Below, piece by piece: positions 19,956 through 31,400 of a stretch of DNA of 64,000 nt. The first letter of the stretch is position 1, and every line of letters starts with the position of its first letter. This DNA is from Paracyclopina nana (taxonomy: Eukaryota; Arthropoda; Copepoda; Cyclopoida; Cyclopettidae). The notes under the pieces were generated by a model. That model had not been told where the DNA came from. It worked only from the letters and a program-made list of their open reading frames with translations, and did no database searches. A program made the position numbers and the translations under genes. Location of the stretch: the NCBI GenBank assembly GCA_019096065.1, contig JAGUCH010000004.1, forward strand, positions 4,526,001 to 4,590,000, given 5' to 3'.

Positions 19956-20097
19956 AATGTGGAAGTCATTATGTAACTTTAACTGCCTCGGCACAGCATT
20001 GGTAAAATCGAAAACACCAATTTTTATTATACGTGTCGTCTTGCGCCAAATTTTCCGCGCACAAACATGAAACAGCACTGCTTTCCAGGGGTATACT

Positions 20098-20205
20098 GGT
20101 TAAAGGCTAATCAGTAAAAGGCAATTTGGTGTAAGGCTAATTGGTTAAGACTAATTGGTACAAGGCCAATTGGCCAAAGGCTACATTGGTAAAAGGCGAT
20201 AAGAA
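20098..20205. repeat. Short minisatellite, about 15-bp unit
   Basis: About six copies of AAAGGCTAATTGGT-like units. Confidence 0.7.
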
Positions 20206-21347
20206 AAAAAGTTCAATAGCAGATATTTTTTGAGTGATTGGTTCACAAGTGACTGCAGTACTGCTGTACTTTTGTCAAAAATGGCCGGGATCGGCATGGT
20301 GTAGAAATTTGCCAAAAATATAGCAGGGTTTGGCAAATTTGCTCAAGAAACGTCGCTGGCTTTGCCATGGACTTGTCATGAAGCTGAAAAAACGCAGCAA
20401 ACTCGTAAAAATGGCCGAATTTTGGCTTTTTCCGGGCACACTGAAAAATACCTTTTCACAGTGGGTCAAAAAGCCATTTCCACGCGCACGAGAAAATCCG
20501 CCAAATCGCCCGAATTCTCATTTAACCACCAATTTTCAAATTCTAATTGGGTTGACTTCTAGGCAATGAAAAGAGCCAAAAATGGTTTGAATTGACAGAT
20601 ACATATTCAAATTTGACCTCGAAATCAAACTTTGCTTGAAAAAGTGTTCAGCAAGAAAAATGGTAGAATAGCCATTTTTGGCCATTTTGGGCATCCATAA
20701 CTTTTGATTGGAATCGAATTGAATTGTTCTTTTATGACTGAGAGGTCAATCAGACCCCATTTAATGATTATTCATCAAAATTGGCTGCGGAAATTTGCGG
20801 ACTTGGGAGCCCAGAATGTTAGCTTTTAGCTTACGGCCCTATGAAAATTGACTCCTACGATTTCGCGAGTTTTTTTCCCGTGCGCGTCCAGAAGGCATTT
20901 TGAGCCACTGTGCTTTTGCAGCGTATAATTTCCGCATCTGACAGCACTGACTTCTTCTAGCCTACGCGGCGTTTCTTATCTTCTCCACCCACCCCTCTTA
21001 TCTTTAGGAAATCCAGTTCTGTGCTACAGGTGGTGAGGCAATGCTGCCAGATGCGGCTTTTTTATGCCCCATTGTCTACTTATTTGGCGACATCAGCGAC
21101 ATCGCCACAGCCTATTTTTAAGAATGCCCAAAAATAGCAACAAATGGGCCATTTTTCCATGAATTTCCCGCGTTTATTCACGGAAATACGCTAAAACCGG
21201 CTCTTTTTACGCAATGTGTTCTCTACCCCTTCCCGGCTATTTTTGACCGAAATGCTGCGTGATTTCATCAAACAATCTGGCAACTCTGCAGAAAAAGCTC
21301 TAACTGTTCGAAGGGACGAAATTCGCGTAAAGTAGAAATCGTGAGTC
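20206..21347. other. Region upstream of piwi
   Basis: AT-rich, with repeated AAAATGGCC/GGCCATTTT words. No coding exon that I can support. The piwi promoter and 5' UTR must lie in its right part. Confidence 0.4.
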
Positions 21348-24231
21348 ATGGAGCGAGGTAGAGGCCGTGGATTCCGCGGCGGCCAAGGAAGAGGTCGAGG
21401 AGGCTACGAAAATGCTGGAGGTCGTGGACCAGGCAGAGATGCTGCGAGCATGGCGGATTTGGCCAAAGCTGCTCAACAAATGAGCCTTGGCGATGGCCCC
21501 AGCCGAGGTGGAGCGCGTGGAAGGGCCAGAGGAGCACGTGGAAGAGCCCAAGAATCTGGAAGTAGATATGACTGCGTTCCAACTCGACCAGCCAATTTGG
21601 GAAGCAAGATGGGAACTGCTGGCCAGCAAATTCAGCTGGTCACCAATTATTTAGGTTTTAAGAAGAAACCTGCCAACAATCTCTTCAAGTACCGAGTTGA
21701 CTTCTTGCAAGACGTTCAGGAAGAGTTGGCCACTTTTGCCAAGAAGAAAATTTTTGCCCGCCTGACATCCGTTTTGCCTCCCTATTTGTTTGATGGCACG
21801 ATCGCCTACTTCCCTGCCAAGCTCCAGACCTTGGAATTCACTTCTGGACTCGAAATTCAGCCTGGTGTTGAAAAGCCTGTTCGAGTTGTCCTTAAAATGG
21901 TGGGAGAAGTGGTCAGCACGGACAACGATTACGTTCACGTAATTATACCAAAGGATTTAATGAAGCTTTGATTTTTTATAGCTTTTTGTTCCAGTTCTAC
22001 AATTTGATAAAGCAACGAGCCATTGAGAAACTTGGACTCAAGTTCATGAAAGGGGATTTCTTCGACCCGGAGGCCCAAATCCAAAAGCCAGAGTGGCAAG
22101 TCACGATTTGGCCAGGATATCGCACCACCATCCGCCAACATGAGCATGAGCTGCTGCTTGGATTTGAAGTTGTTCACAAGCTCCTTCGAACGGACTCTGC
22201 ATTTGGAACCATCCAGCAGATAGCCTATCGATACGGGGCGGGCGAAGAAGCAATTAGAGCCATCAAAAGGGCTTTGATTGGCTCCGTGGTCATCAGCGCC
22301 TACAACAATAAAACTTACAGGATTGATGACGTTGACTTCACAAGCAATCCCATGTGTAGGTTTTTGGGCCCTTTAACAAAATACCCAAAATTGCTTTTTC
22401 TGCTCTGAAAGCTAGATTTTCGCAACTGCTTTCAAAAGAATAGTCTATAAAAGCATTCTTGGCGTCTTGCAATAGTAGTTTTTTTTTTTAATCTTGATTT
22501 TGGTGCAATTTCAGCCACTTTTCAACTCAAGGATGGCTCCACGACAACTTTCAAGGACTACTTCGAAAAGAGGTACGGGTTGCAGGTTAAAGACCTGAAG
22601 CAGCCTTTACTTATCAGCATGCCTAAAGACAAAGATCGTCGACGAGGGGAAGCAACTGCCGTAAAGATCATTCCAGAGTTCACTCAAATGACTGGTTTGA
22701 CAGATGAGCAAAGGGCCAACTACAAAATGACTCAAGTAAGCATGGAATCATTTTAATGCGCTCGATTTGTGTCTAATTTCTGCTCTAGGCTTTGTCCGAG
22801 TGGACCAGAATGGTTCCAAGCAAAAGGATTGAGGCGTTGCAGAAGTTTGGGAAGCGAATGACAACCGTTCCAGCTGTCAAAGCTGAGTGGGAAAAGTGGG
22901 GTATGGAGCTTGACCCCGCACCTAAGCAGCTGAAAGGAAGGCTGTTGGACCCTGAAGTTATCTACATGAGGAAAGAATTCCGATACAAATCGCAGAATGC
23001 TGATTGGGCCAATGGTAAGAATCATGGCATCTGCATTTTGTCACTTTTAAAACGCATATTTTCTGTTGTAGGATTGAAGGATGGCATGATGGAACAAAAA
23101 CTCATCAGTAAAGTTGCTATTGTGGTTGCTCGCAACATCAAAGAGCAAGGAATAAAGTTTTGGGAAGCCTGCACAGGCATTGCCAGGACGATGAATATCA
23201 CGCTGTCGAGTTCGCCCCTCTGGGTTGAAGTTCCCGATGCTCGAGCTACTTCCTATGTTAGTGCGATCACTAATCAGGTCTATCCCAAGAGGCCTGATAT
23301 TACTGTGGTCATGGTGCCAAAAGTGGACGAGGAGTTGTATGCCACGTTGAAGAAGCTCATGTGCATCAAATGCCCGATGATTTCTCAAGTCCTCACTGCT
23401 CAGAAAGTAATGAGCAAGCCTGACAAGTACAAGTCCTTTGCCACTAAGGTTCTTGTCCAAATGGCTGTCAAGCTAGGTGCGAAGCCGTGGGCGCTGAAAA
23501 TACCTCCGAAGAATGTCATGGTGGTTGGATTTGACACCTACCACAAAAAGGAAGGGGATCAAAGGGGCATGTCGTATGGTGCACTCACAGCCTCACTGGA
23601 TCCACTCTTCGGTCGCTACTATTCGCAGTCACTGGCCCACGCTGCGGGAGAAGAGGTTTCCCACAACATTTCCACAATGTTTGCATCTGCTTTGAGGGCC
23701 TACCACAATGCAAATGGTGCTTACCCGGGTAAGGTCTTCTTCTATCGCGATGGGGTAGGAGAGGGAATGCTTCTCGAGGTCAAAGAGACGGAAATCAAGG
23801 CTATCAAAACGGTGTTGGAAACCACTGGAGCTGACATCAAGTTGACCTTCATCGTCGTGAGCAAGAGAATCAACACGAGATTTTTCGCTCCTGCTGGCCC
23901 AAATGTGCAAAATCCGATGAGTGGCACGATTGTTGATGATGTTGCTACCTTGCCCGAACGGTACGATTTCTTCCTCATCAGTCAAAGCGTGAACCAGGGG
24001 ACTGTGAATCCCACAAGTTACAACGTCATTCTGGACGAGTCCGGATGGAAGCCAGACAATATCCAGGCTCTCACGTACAAGCTGACTCACTTGTACTTTA
24101 ACTGGGCCGGAACCGTGAGGGTCCCCGCGCCTTGCTTGTACGCCCATAAGTTGGCTGATCTTATGGGCTCTAAGCTCAAGGAAGACGTCCATCAAGAGCT
24201 TACCAATCAAAATGTCTTGTACTACTTATAA
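21348..24231 (+). CDS. piwi: PIWI-clade Argonaute
   Basis: Five exons: 21348-21938, 21995-22355, 22515-22735, 22789-23014, 23072-24231; introns are 53-159 bp, GT-AG, phases consistent; 852 aa, a normal Piwi size. The N-terminus is rich in RG/GRG dipeptides, the usual arginine-methylation platform for Tudor proteins. The PAZ region lies in exons 2-3. The PIWI domain contains GFDTYH (first Asp), YRDGVGEG (second Asp) and PCLYAHKLA (His), so the DDH slicer triad is present; the glutamate-finger region precedes YRDG. It would load piRNAs and silence transposons in the germ line. The repeat-rich block to its left is an obvious class of target, but no piRNA cluster can be shown from sequence alone. 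Confidence 0.95.
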
Positions 24232-24774
24232 AAGTATTACAGGAGCTGGCTTTCTGCCAACGTGAAAAGTTAACTTAAGAGTGTGTACAATCAAAATGTG
24301 AACGTATTTAAGTGGCGCTATTTTCATAGTAAATGCCATAAAGTGCCAATGCAATGTCGAAATATAGTATGTAAAAAAAATCAGGGCTTCTACTCCCTAA
24401 ATGATGAAATCTCCCCAGAGTTCTCGTTAAGTGATTAGCTATTGCATCTGGAGATAGCTTTGTAATTTGTAGCTGACTTCTCCTACTGATTGATAGGGGA
24501 AGCAAATCAGTGGCTGTATTTCATTCAACTAGTATTTACCAGCTATAGGTCCAGATGAAAATACTCCTCCTAAACCATCTGTTACCTACCGCAAAGAGGA
24601 ACTGGGAATTTGCAAGAAGCAAGTCTGCGAGGCAAGCCTTTTCAGTGCATCATTGTGGCTGCACTTGCCTTATGACTATATAGACAGATGCCTTTAAAAA
24701 GCCGCACTGTTGTGATAGGCAGATTTCAAAAGAAAGAGGCGTAGAAACAAGCATTTTTTATTTAGCCGCAAAGT
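24232..24774. other. Gap between convergent piwi and ACBP genes
   Basis: 3' UTRs of two convergent genes; nothing else recognised. Confidence 0.4.
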
Positions 24775-25044
24775 TTATGAAGACAGGCCATGCTTCTCTG
24801 CCAATTGGGCGGCCAATTCCATGTACTTCTGCTTGGCCTCGTCCTGGGTCATGCCCTTCTTGGAGTCCCAAGAGTCCCACTTGGCCTTCCCCTTGAAGTC
24901 CAGCATGCCTGGCCTCTCAATGTTGACATCTCCCACGGTGGCTTGTTTGTATAGTGCATAGATCTCCTTGAGCTCGTCATTGGAGAGCGTCTTGTTGATC
25001 TTGTTGCTCACGAGGTCCACAGCTTCTTCGAAAGTAGTAGCCAT
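24775..25044 (-). CDS. Acyl-CoA-binding protein
   Basis: 89 aa, the standard ACBP length. Hallmarks include YALYKQATVGD near residue 30 and KWDSWDSKKGMTQDEAKQKY near residues 55-75, with the acyl-CoA contacts Tyr, Lys and Trp. I start at ATG 25044 (MATTFEEAV), not the in-frame ATG at 25077, because family members begin there; upstream sequence has a splice-like CACAG/GTACT pattern. It binds medium and long-chain acyl-CoA esters in the cytosol as a carrier and buffer. Confidence 0.93.
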   Translation of the reverse strand: MATTFEEAVDLVSNKINKTLSNDELKEIYALYKQATVGDVNIERPGMLDFKGKAKWDSWDSKKGMTQDEAKQKYMELAAQLAEKHGLSS

Positions 25045-25077
25045 CTTGCAATTCTTAGTACCTGTGAGGCTTTTCAA

Positions 25078-26013
25078 TTTTTGCTGACCCGACCTTTGAT
25101 ACCAAGGCTAATGTAGCGTCACTACTTGAGGATTGCTTCAATGCTGCACCACCGGCAATAGCTGATTTCAGCAGCAGAAACGTCCATACACGCCTTGCCA
25201 TGCATGCATGTGTGCATGTATGTGTACTATCCATGGTGAACACAGCTTGCTAGAATTTAGCACCACCTCTTTCCAGCTATAGGCTTTTGTCATGTATACC
25301 TGAACTCACTAATGCACATTTGGGACTTTTTCAGCAATGAATTCGTGGCATATATAATGAATTATGTCTATTTTTGTGAGCTGTCCCAAGAACAATTTCA
25401 TTTTACCTGACTTAAAATTTTCTTTACGTGTAAGTCATGCTATTCAGCACAAGCAAGTTGTGATATCTGCCTTTCTGCCATGAATTGATTGGATTTTTCC
25501 ACTACTTTGTGCCCCCCTCAAAAAAAAAATTGGCGTGATCTGAAATGGCAATCTGAAGGATGACAGGCGCAAAGGGAACAGAAAACAATTACTGCACCCA
25601 ATATCGTAATTAATGTTTTTGCAGTTTTGGTGGCAAGAAGAAGAGGAAAAACTTGCTCACGTTGGAGCTAGTCTTTTGCTTTCATTTTCTCTTTCCGGTT
25701 GAAAGTGGTTTTTTGAAAACATAGTAGTGTAGCGCTACGCAAGAGCGTGATTAGCTCATAAAAAGGTCAACTCTAGCCAATTTCAAACACTTTTGAAAGC
25801 TCCCATCAAAAAGCTTCACAATAATGAAGCATCATCACGCTCGCACATGTGCTGAGTTAGGCACTTCTGTCATAAACTAGATATCTTCAGTTTGACGCAA
25901 AAAATATTGTTTTCTAGCAAGACTACTTTAGAAAGAAATATGATGTCATTTCTATATTTATTAATGCTAGACTAGCAAGACTGCTTTGAGCGGTGGCATA
26001 TTTGCGTTGGTGA
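25078..26013. other. Gene-free region between ACBP and tafazzin
   Basis: AT-rich; includes the ACBP promoter and the tafazzin 3' UTR. No ORF of interest. Confidence 0.4.
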
Positions 26014-29000
26014 TTATGGAGCAGATCCACACAAATGCTTGGCATGGAAGATTTCAGCGTTGATGCGGAGCTTATAGAGCTGCTTTTGGATCAGATTGGT
26101 AACCACTATTCGCATATCTTCAGCGCTGGCATTGCTCTTTCGTAACTCTTCCAGCGTGTCCTTGAGATCAATTGGCTGGCCAACTAGTACTGTGACGCGT
26201 TGTCCCACTCGTGGAATATAGGGAGTCTTGTTGGGCAAAATGCTGTCCATGCCCAAGTGGTAGATTGGGATGACAATAGGGGGGATTCGACACTCTGATA
26301 TCAGCCTCCCCACTCCCCATTTGAGTCGAATGTCTTCTTTGGTTTCCACAACTCGGCCCTCGGGATACAAATGAAGCCAATGGCCCTCTTGCAGCCGCGC
26401 CAGAGCAAAGTTCATTCCAGGCTGCCAAAAGAAAACCCTCACATAACTGACATATTCTCATCGTGCATTTAAAGGATTGCTTCATGATATAACAGAGTGT
26501 ACTAGTTCATACCGCAGCTAGCAGCTAAAAATGTGCTGCTCAAGCTTAATTTGAAGTCACTTAGCAGGCAAAAAGGCAGGGACACGTGATCGTTCAGCTA
26601 GGCATTTTTACCTGCATCACTCCATCGCCTCGAATTGTAGGTATTGATTTTCCATAGGAGAAAAAGCTCGAGTGCAGCCGATTGGTGAAGCAGATGTCAT
26701 GCGCTGCAAGGACCCATCGCATCAACAGGTTGTTGGTCAAGTGCCGAGTCCTCAGGATCCCCCACAAAAGTGGCTCATCCATGCAACTGTGGTGATTCGC
26801 GACGGTGATGAGCGGCGTGTCGGGCGGCCTTTGTTCCAGCGTCTTGTAAAGCGTGTCAAGGCTGCCATAGACCCTGGCCGAGTTGGCGCCTGCAAAATGC
26901 CATGACATGAACTCAGCAGGAGCGGCGGCGGTGATCAACGTGTTAACAATATAGTATATTTAGCTATCGATATATAGAGCAGTTTACATTTGTGTATGAC
27001 GATCGTTTTTGCTTTGCTGTAAAGTGCGCGGTGTCAGTGAAGAAGATTTCTTTTTTATCTATAGAGTTTACCATATAGCAGTAGTACTTTATGGGCAAGT
27101 GAGAAAATAGCATTCGACAGGTTGGCTCTGATGGTCAAACGCTGCTGCAGCATAGCATCACGACAACATGACATCAAGTTCAGTCAACAGACGCGAAAAC
27201 ACGGACTTAATTCAATCACACAAAAACCTGCTCGCAGCAACCCAGAGAATTCGCATAATTGATAGATTTGTACATCGAAGTAGTAAGGGTAGGAATTGTT
27301 GCAGTGCTTCTTTGCTCAACGCATACACAAGGGACACACCAATGAGCATTTTTCGTCAGCCGAAGAAACGCTCATTGCAGAAAACAAATGGAAAAGGGGC
27401 GAGCTCAATTGGAGCAACTGGCCGGGCTCTGGTGCATCGTCTCGTTGCTCACACATTGCACCGTGGTGACCTCCTCGAAGACAACGTCGAAGCCACCGGT
27501 GGCCTCGTGCTGCGACGTGGAGCGGAGCGAGAACTGAAACACGGACTCGGGCTTGGTCAGTCTGACTACATTGTCTGAGAGGCGCACGAAGATGCCCTTG
27601 GGGCCGATGATGAACGCGCGCGAAAAGAGGTTCTCGTCGATGCCGAAGGCTTCCGCCAACTTCTTGAGCAACTCAGCCGCGGTCAGCTCCACGAGGTAGA
27701 GCGCGCTGAAGTCATTGTCGCCATCCTTGGCCCCCACGTAGAAGGTGGCTCTCGGCGGGATGGGGACCATGTGCAGGTCGTTGTAGAGCCTGATCCCATC
27801 GCTGGGGCCGCACAAAGAGACGGCCTCCTCGCGAACGAGACGCATCATGTCGCGGCCGTTGAAGTTGCGGAAAGACGACAAGTAGCTCGAGTAGCGGTTG
27901 GCCATCAGCCACGCCGTCACCTGGCTCACCGAGGAGCTGGCGTCCAGATACGACCCCTCCAGGTGAGTGAAGATGGCAGAGTCCTGGACAGACATGTTGT
28001 TCTCCGAGTCGACGCGGCTCAGGCCCACGGGGGTGTTGTTGTGGCTTGAGCTGTCACCTCCGCCGCCATTGGGTGGCGTGTCGGAGGAGATGATGGGGGA
28101 GCCCGCTCGCGACGTGTTCACTGGCACGTAGATATGTTCGAGGGGAAGGTCGGCGAGCACGGTACACTCAAAGGACGGCGAATATTTCTCCTGTTCAGCG
28201 ACCGGGCGCTTGCTGATCTTGTCCCGGTCCTGCTTGTGCTTGCGGTCAGCGCCCTTGAGCTTGAAGACCTGGAGGATGCATCCGGCGGCGTGAATCCGCG
28301 AGTCATTGTCGTAGGTCTCCACTTGCAGACGGAATGGAACACCTTTCTCTCCCCCATGCTTCTTGGGCGTGAACTCGGTGCTGATGCAGTTCACCTTGAT
28401 GAAGATGCCCGTGTCCCGGGTGGGGTCCCACTTGAAGGAGAGCGAGTTGATATTCTTCGAGTCGCGAATAGGCTCAACGACTCCGTAGCTAAGGGGCAAA
28501 TCGACGTCGATGATCCTCTCTCCAGGGTGCTTGGAGCTCCATTCCAGAATCTGCTCAGCCTCCATGTATTGCAGCCTCCGCTCGTGGAAGCAGATGCGCA
28601 GCACACACTTGAGCAGGCGCTTGCGGTAGGGCGACAAGTCGCCTAACTTCTTCATGCGCAGCTCGTACGCCTGGCCCTGGTTGAGGTATGTTATCGAGGG
28701 CTCGTTCAGCTTAGTTGCGATTGAGGTGGAGGCCGCCAATATGTATTGGAAGTTGGACCCACCCGAGCCTCCAGCTGCAGCAACGGCAGCCTCCATATCC
28801 CCCACTGCGATCGTTTCGTACGACGACCTCTTCTCCAGTTTCATATTGTCCATGCTGGTCATGTACAGCGCGGAATTCGAGCCGCTCCCAGCCGACGCAT
28901 TGTGAGCTTGAAGGGGCAAAATAACCTTGTGGCTCTTGATCGAGTCCCCGCCGCCTGAGTTGGACAGGTTCGGGTTCGAGGCGCTCAAATTCACTGCACT

Positions 29001-30714
29001 GCCGCCACCATGTTGCGGCTTCAGATCTTGCTGCTGCTGGTGGTGGTGCTGGTGATGGTGGTGCTGTTGTTGCTGGCCCAGTTTGCTAAACTGCTGCGAA
29101 AAGTTGAGCGAGGGAGTGCTCTCTCGAGACACCGACCCCGTGAACGTAGTCATCGGACCGCTGTCGTCTCCGTGACGGTTGTTCTCGCCAGACTCGGGCA
29201 AGTAGGCCTCATCGTTGGACAGGTCGAGGGCCCCAAAGTTTTTCTTATCTTTCTCTATGCTGCTGTTACTCAGGTTGGACACTGGCTCGTTCTTGAGCGC
29301 ATCATAGTCTTTGCCACTGTGATGAGTGGGGCTCGGAACCTCCTGCTTAAATATCTGGCTAGAGCTGATGCTCAAATTGGGCAGCGCGTTCAGGGCCTCG
29401 CTCATGCTGAAGGAAGCGGCGTGAATGTCCACCCCGAGGCCGGAGAGGCTGCCATCAAAGTCAGCTGCCAGGTTGTCATCGACAATGTCGTGAATCTCTG
29501 GCGACATGAAGCCCCCTCGTTTTTGCTTGAGATGAGCCGCTGCGGCTGCGGCAATGGCAGCGGCATGAGACTCGTGCTCTGCAGCATGGCGGTCCTCTTC
29601 ATCAGCGTAGCCTGCAAGAAGGGAGAAGGGTAGGGGGACATAAGCATATTTTTTAAAGAAGGCACTATTACCCGATTGACTGCACTGCGGGGTTTGCAGG
29701 GGAGCTTCATCATCGGCATCGGAGTGCCTTCGGTGCGGGGGCTGTCTCATCCCGTTGTTCATCTTGCCCGAGCCTCCGCCGGAGCCTCCAGGCCCGTGGG
29801 AGCCTGCGTCAAGAATTTTTCGCTTGCGACTAGCCACTAGAACGGGGTGTGGCATATTCAGCCCACCACCACCGGATGAGTTTGCAGAGGAGTTGATCTG
29901 ATTGGTCAAATGCATTGAGCTGAGAATGGAGAAGAGGTCGGGCTCGCTGGGTCCCCCTCCGTTGTGTGAGGGATCCGAGCCACCACCTGTAGGATCACTG
30001 AGATGTCGGTGGCCTCCGCCTGGTCTTTTCCCGTTTGATGATGCCACAATCTGATCATGTTGCTCTTTGTTCTTGTCGCTCGATACACTCATTCTCATAA
30101 TCGAGTCCTTCTAGCACTGATCATCTACAGAAGAACAACGAATATCTCGAATATCTTCTTCACAAGCAGTTATAGCATAGCGGCGAGGTGGACTCCCCCC
30201 AAAAAGAAGTACGCTGCACACTCTGTGAATAAACAGCTAATATGCGAAGACAATTTCATGGCAGTAGTAGCAGCAGCAGCAGCACAAACCCGTGTGACGG
30301 GTTTGCCGACGACGGAGAGCAATGGAACAGCAAACTTTCCATGATTCAGTATCGATAACGCGAGTGGCTAAGGCGCGACCGACCACAACGTTCTCCTAAG
30401 CTGCACTGTAGGGCTAGAGACGCTGTCAAGCAACTCTTTACATGCTTGCTACGGCGGCGCCCGCTGCGGCGGCGGTACTGGGACAGGTTTCCCGACGAGT
30501 TGTTGATCATCAGGGATAAACAGTACTCACATGTCAGCCAGAATTTGGCGATCAGGCCTACGGCGGCTGTTGTCAGGGCGCTCTTGGACAGCCAACGCTT
30601 CGTTTCTTCGGGCACGCTCGGGCTGCTTCCACTGCGATGACAAGTGCCCACTTGCGGGGGAAACAAACTGAAAACGTCGTAAAGTTCCTTCGGGATGCCT
30701 TTGTCACCAATCAT
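26014..30714 (-). CDS. TAZ: Tafazzin (cardiolipin transacylase), host of a nested gene
   Basis: Three exons: 30714-30531, 26889-26612, 26421-26014; 289 aa. Exon joins are in phase (184+278 nt is exactly 154 codons). Exon 1 ends in a hydrophobic segment ([14 protein letters not shown]), matching the N-terminal membrane region of the family. Exon 2 has the acyltransferase HX4D motif in NHHSCMDEP. Exon 3 has the second conserved block (LHLYPEGRV, then [12 protein letters not shown]). The enzyme remodels mitochondrial cardiolipin by CoA-independent acyl transfer. Intron 1 (30530-26890, 3.6 kb) contains the complete CP2-like gene on the same strand. An ATG at 26908 could start a shorter product if exon 1 were skipped, but exon 1 matches the family well. 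Confidence 0.88.
27405..30098 (-). CDS. CP2-family transcription factor (TFCP2/LBP/gemini type)
   Basis: Exons 30098-29672 and 29611-27405; 877 aa if the 60-nt intron 29671-29612 is removed. The N-terminal half is low complexity (Gly, Ser, His/Gln runs). The CP2 DNA-binding domain begins near residue 440 ([23 protein letters not shown]) and includes CISTEF and [11 protein letters not shown], which place it in the TFCP2 branch rather than Grainyhead. A SAM-like domain near 705-755 ([25 protein letters not shown]) and a C-terminal ubiquitin-like oligomerisation segment follow. The SAM domain is a feature of the TFCP2 branch. It would be a nuclear factor. It lies wholly in tafazzin intron 1, same orientation, with its own promoter presumably in 30099-30530. 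Confidence 0.92.
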   Translation of the reverse strand: MRMSVSSDKNKEQHDQIVASSNGKRPGGGHRHLSDPTGGGSDPSHNGGGPSEPDLFSILSSMHLTNQINSSANSSGGGGLNMPHPVLVASRKRKILDAGSHGPGGSGGGSGKMNNGMRQPPHRRHSDADDEAPLQTPQCSQSGNSAFFKKYAYVPLPFSLLAGYADEEDRHAAEHESHAAAIAAAAAAHLKQKRGGFMSPEIHDIVDDNLAADFDGSLSGLGVDIHAASFSMSEALNALPNLSISSSQIFKQEVPSPTHHSGKDYDALKNEPVSNLSNSSIEKDKKNFGALDLSNDEAYLPESGENNRHGDDSGPMTTFTGSVSRESTPSLNFSQQFSKLGQQQQHHHHQHHHQQQQDLKPQHGGGSAVNLSASNPNLSNSGGGDSIKSHKVILPLQAHNASAGSGSNSALYMTSMDNMKLEKRSSYETIAVGDMEAAVAAAGGSGGSNFQYILAASTSIATKLNEPSITYLNQGQAYELRMKKLGDLSPYRKRLLKCVLRICFHERRLQYMEAEQILEWSSKHPGERIIDVDLPLSYGVVEPIRDSKNINSLSFKWDPTRDTGIFIKVNCISTEFTPKKHGGEKGVPFRLQVETYDNDSRIHAAGCILQVFKLKGADRKHKQDRDKISKRPVAEQEKYSPSFECTVLADLPLEHIYVPVNTSRAGSPIISSDTPPNGGGGDSSSHNNTPVGLSRVDSENNMSVQDSAIFTHLEGSYLDASSSVSQVTAWLMANRYSSYLSSFRNFNGRDMMRLVREEAVSLCGPSDGIRLYNDLHMVPIPPRATFYVGAKDGDNDFSALYLVELTAAELLKKLAEAFGIDENLFSRAFIIGPKGIFVRLSDNVVRLTKPESVFQFSLRSTSQHEATGGFDVVFEEVTTVQCVSNETMHQSPASCSN
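30099..30530. promoter_or_regulatory. Presumed CP2-like gene promoter/5' UTR inside tafazzin intron 1
   Basis: A 432-bp space between the CP2 start codon and the tafazzin exon 1 donor (GTGAGTACTG at 30530-30521). GC-rich near 30450-30480. No ORF is retained. The promoter role is inferred from position. Confidence 0.45.
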
Positions 30715-31400
30715 CGGGCAAACAATGCGAAAATTTGCTGTACTTAATATCCGCCCTGGACTCGCGACCAAACTATACTACTACGTTGTGCCTGTGTCTT
30801 GTTACATGGCGACGTATTTGCGACGGACCGAGAGCGAGTACAAGCCTCCACTCTTGTGGCCTCATTTGCTTTTTGCGCCCTCCTTTTTCGGCTTTCAACG
30901 GTCAATTTCTTTTTGTTTTTTAGAAACGCTACCAATTGATGAGCTACTACTCATTTGACGGAAAAAATGTTAGCCGAATGTTTCATTGGCCAATAGATTT
31001 ACTACTTCAATTTGCCATAAAAAACAATGCCGAGTTTTCGTTACGCATGCTCCTTGAATTGTTGCTAACCGACTCGAGCAACGTTTTCTAAGGTAATGCT
31101 CTCACGCTGTACCTCCTCACAGCAATTTAACTTTCTAAATAATGGCTATTTTGAGCTAGTACCAGCCTAGTCCACATTTGGGTGGCCTCGACTCTTTCAG
31201 AATTTTTATTGGAAACAATTGAATGTTTTCCCTGTTTTTATCGCGAAATGAGCGAGTTTTCGAAGTGTCGTTGCTCCCCAAAAAACAAGAGTACACTGGT
31301 AGATGTCATTCCGAGATGTTGCCTGCGTTTGCCCTGATCAACCTCTAAACTTTCTAAAAGTTCATTGTCAGTCGCTTTCTTGTCGTTGTCGTCAGGGACG
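30715..31400. other. Divergent upstream region, tafazzin / MFS carrier
   Basis: Separates head-to-head tafazzin(-) and the MFS gene(+). Contains their 5' UTRs and promoters; no coding exon recognised. Confidence 0.4.

Noticed and set aside
26594-26938. Tafazzin N-terminus starting at the open frame 26938
   Set aside because: The first codon there is TTG, and the family's N-terminal membrane segment is found in an upstream exon that joins in phase at 26889.
27405-30098. Grainyhead orthologue
   Set aside because: The DNA-binding domain ([17 protein letters not shown]) and the SAM-like domain match the TFCP2/LBP branch of the CP2 superfamily.
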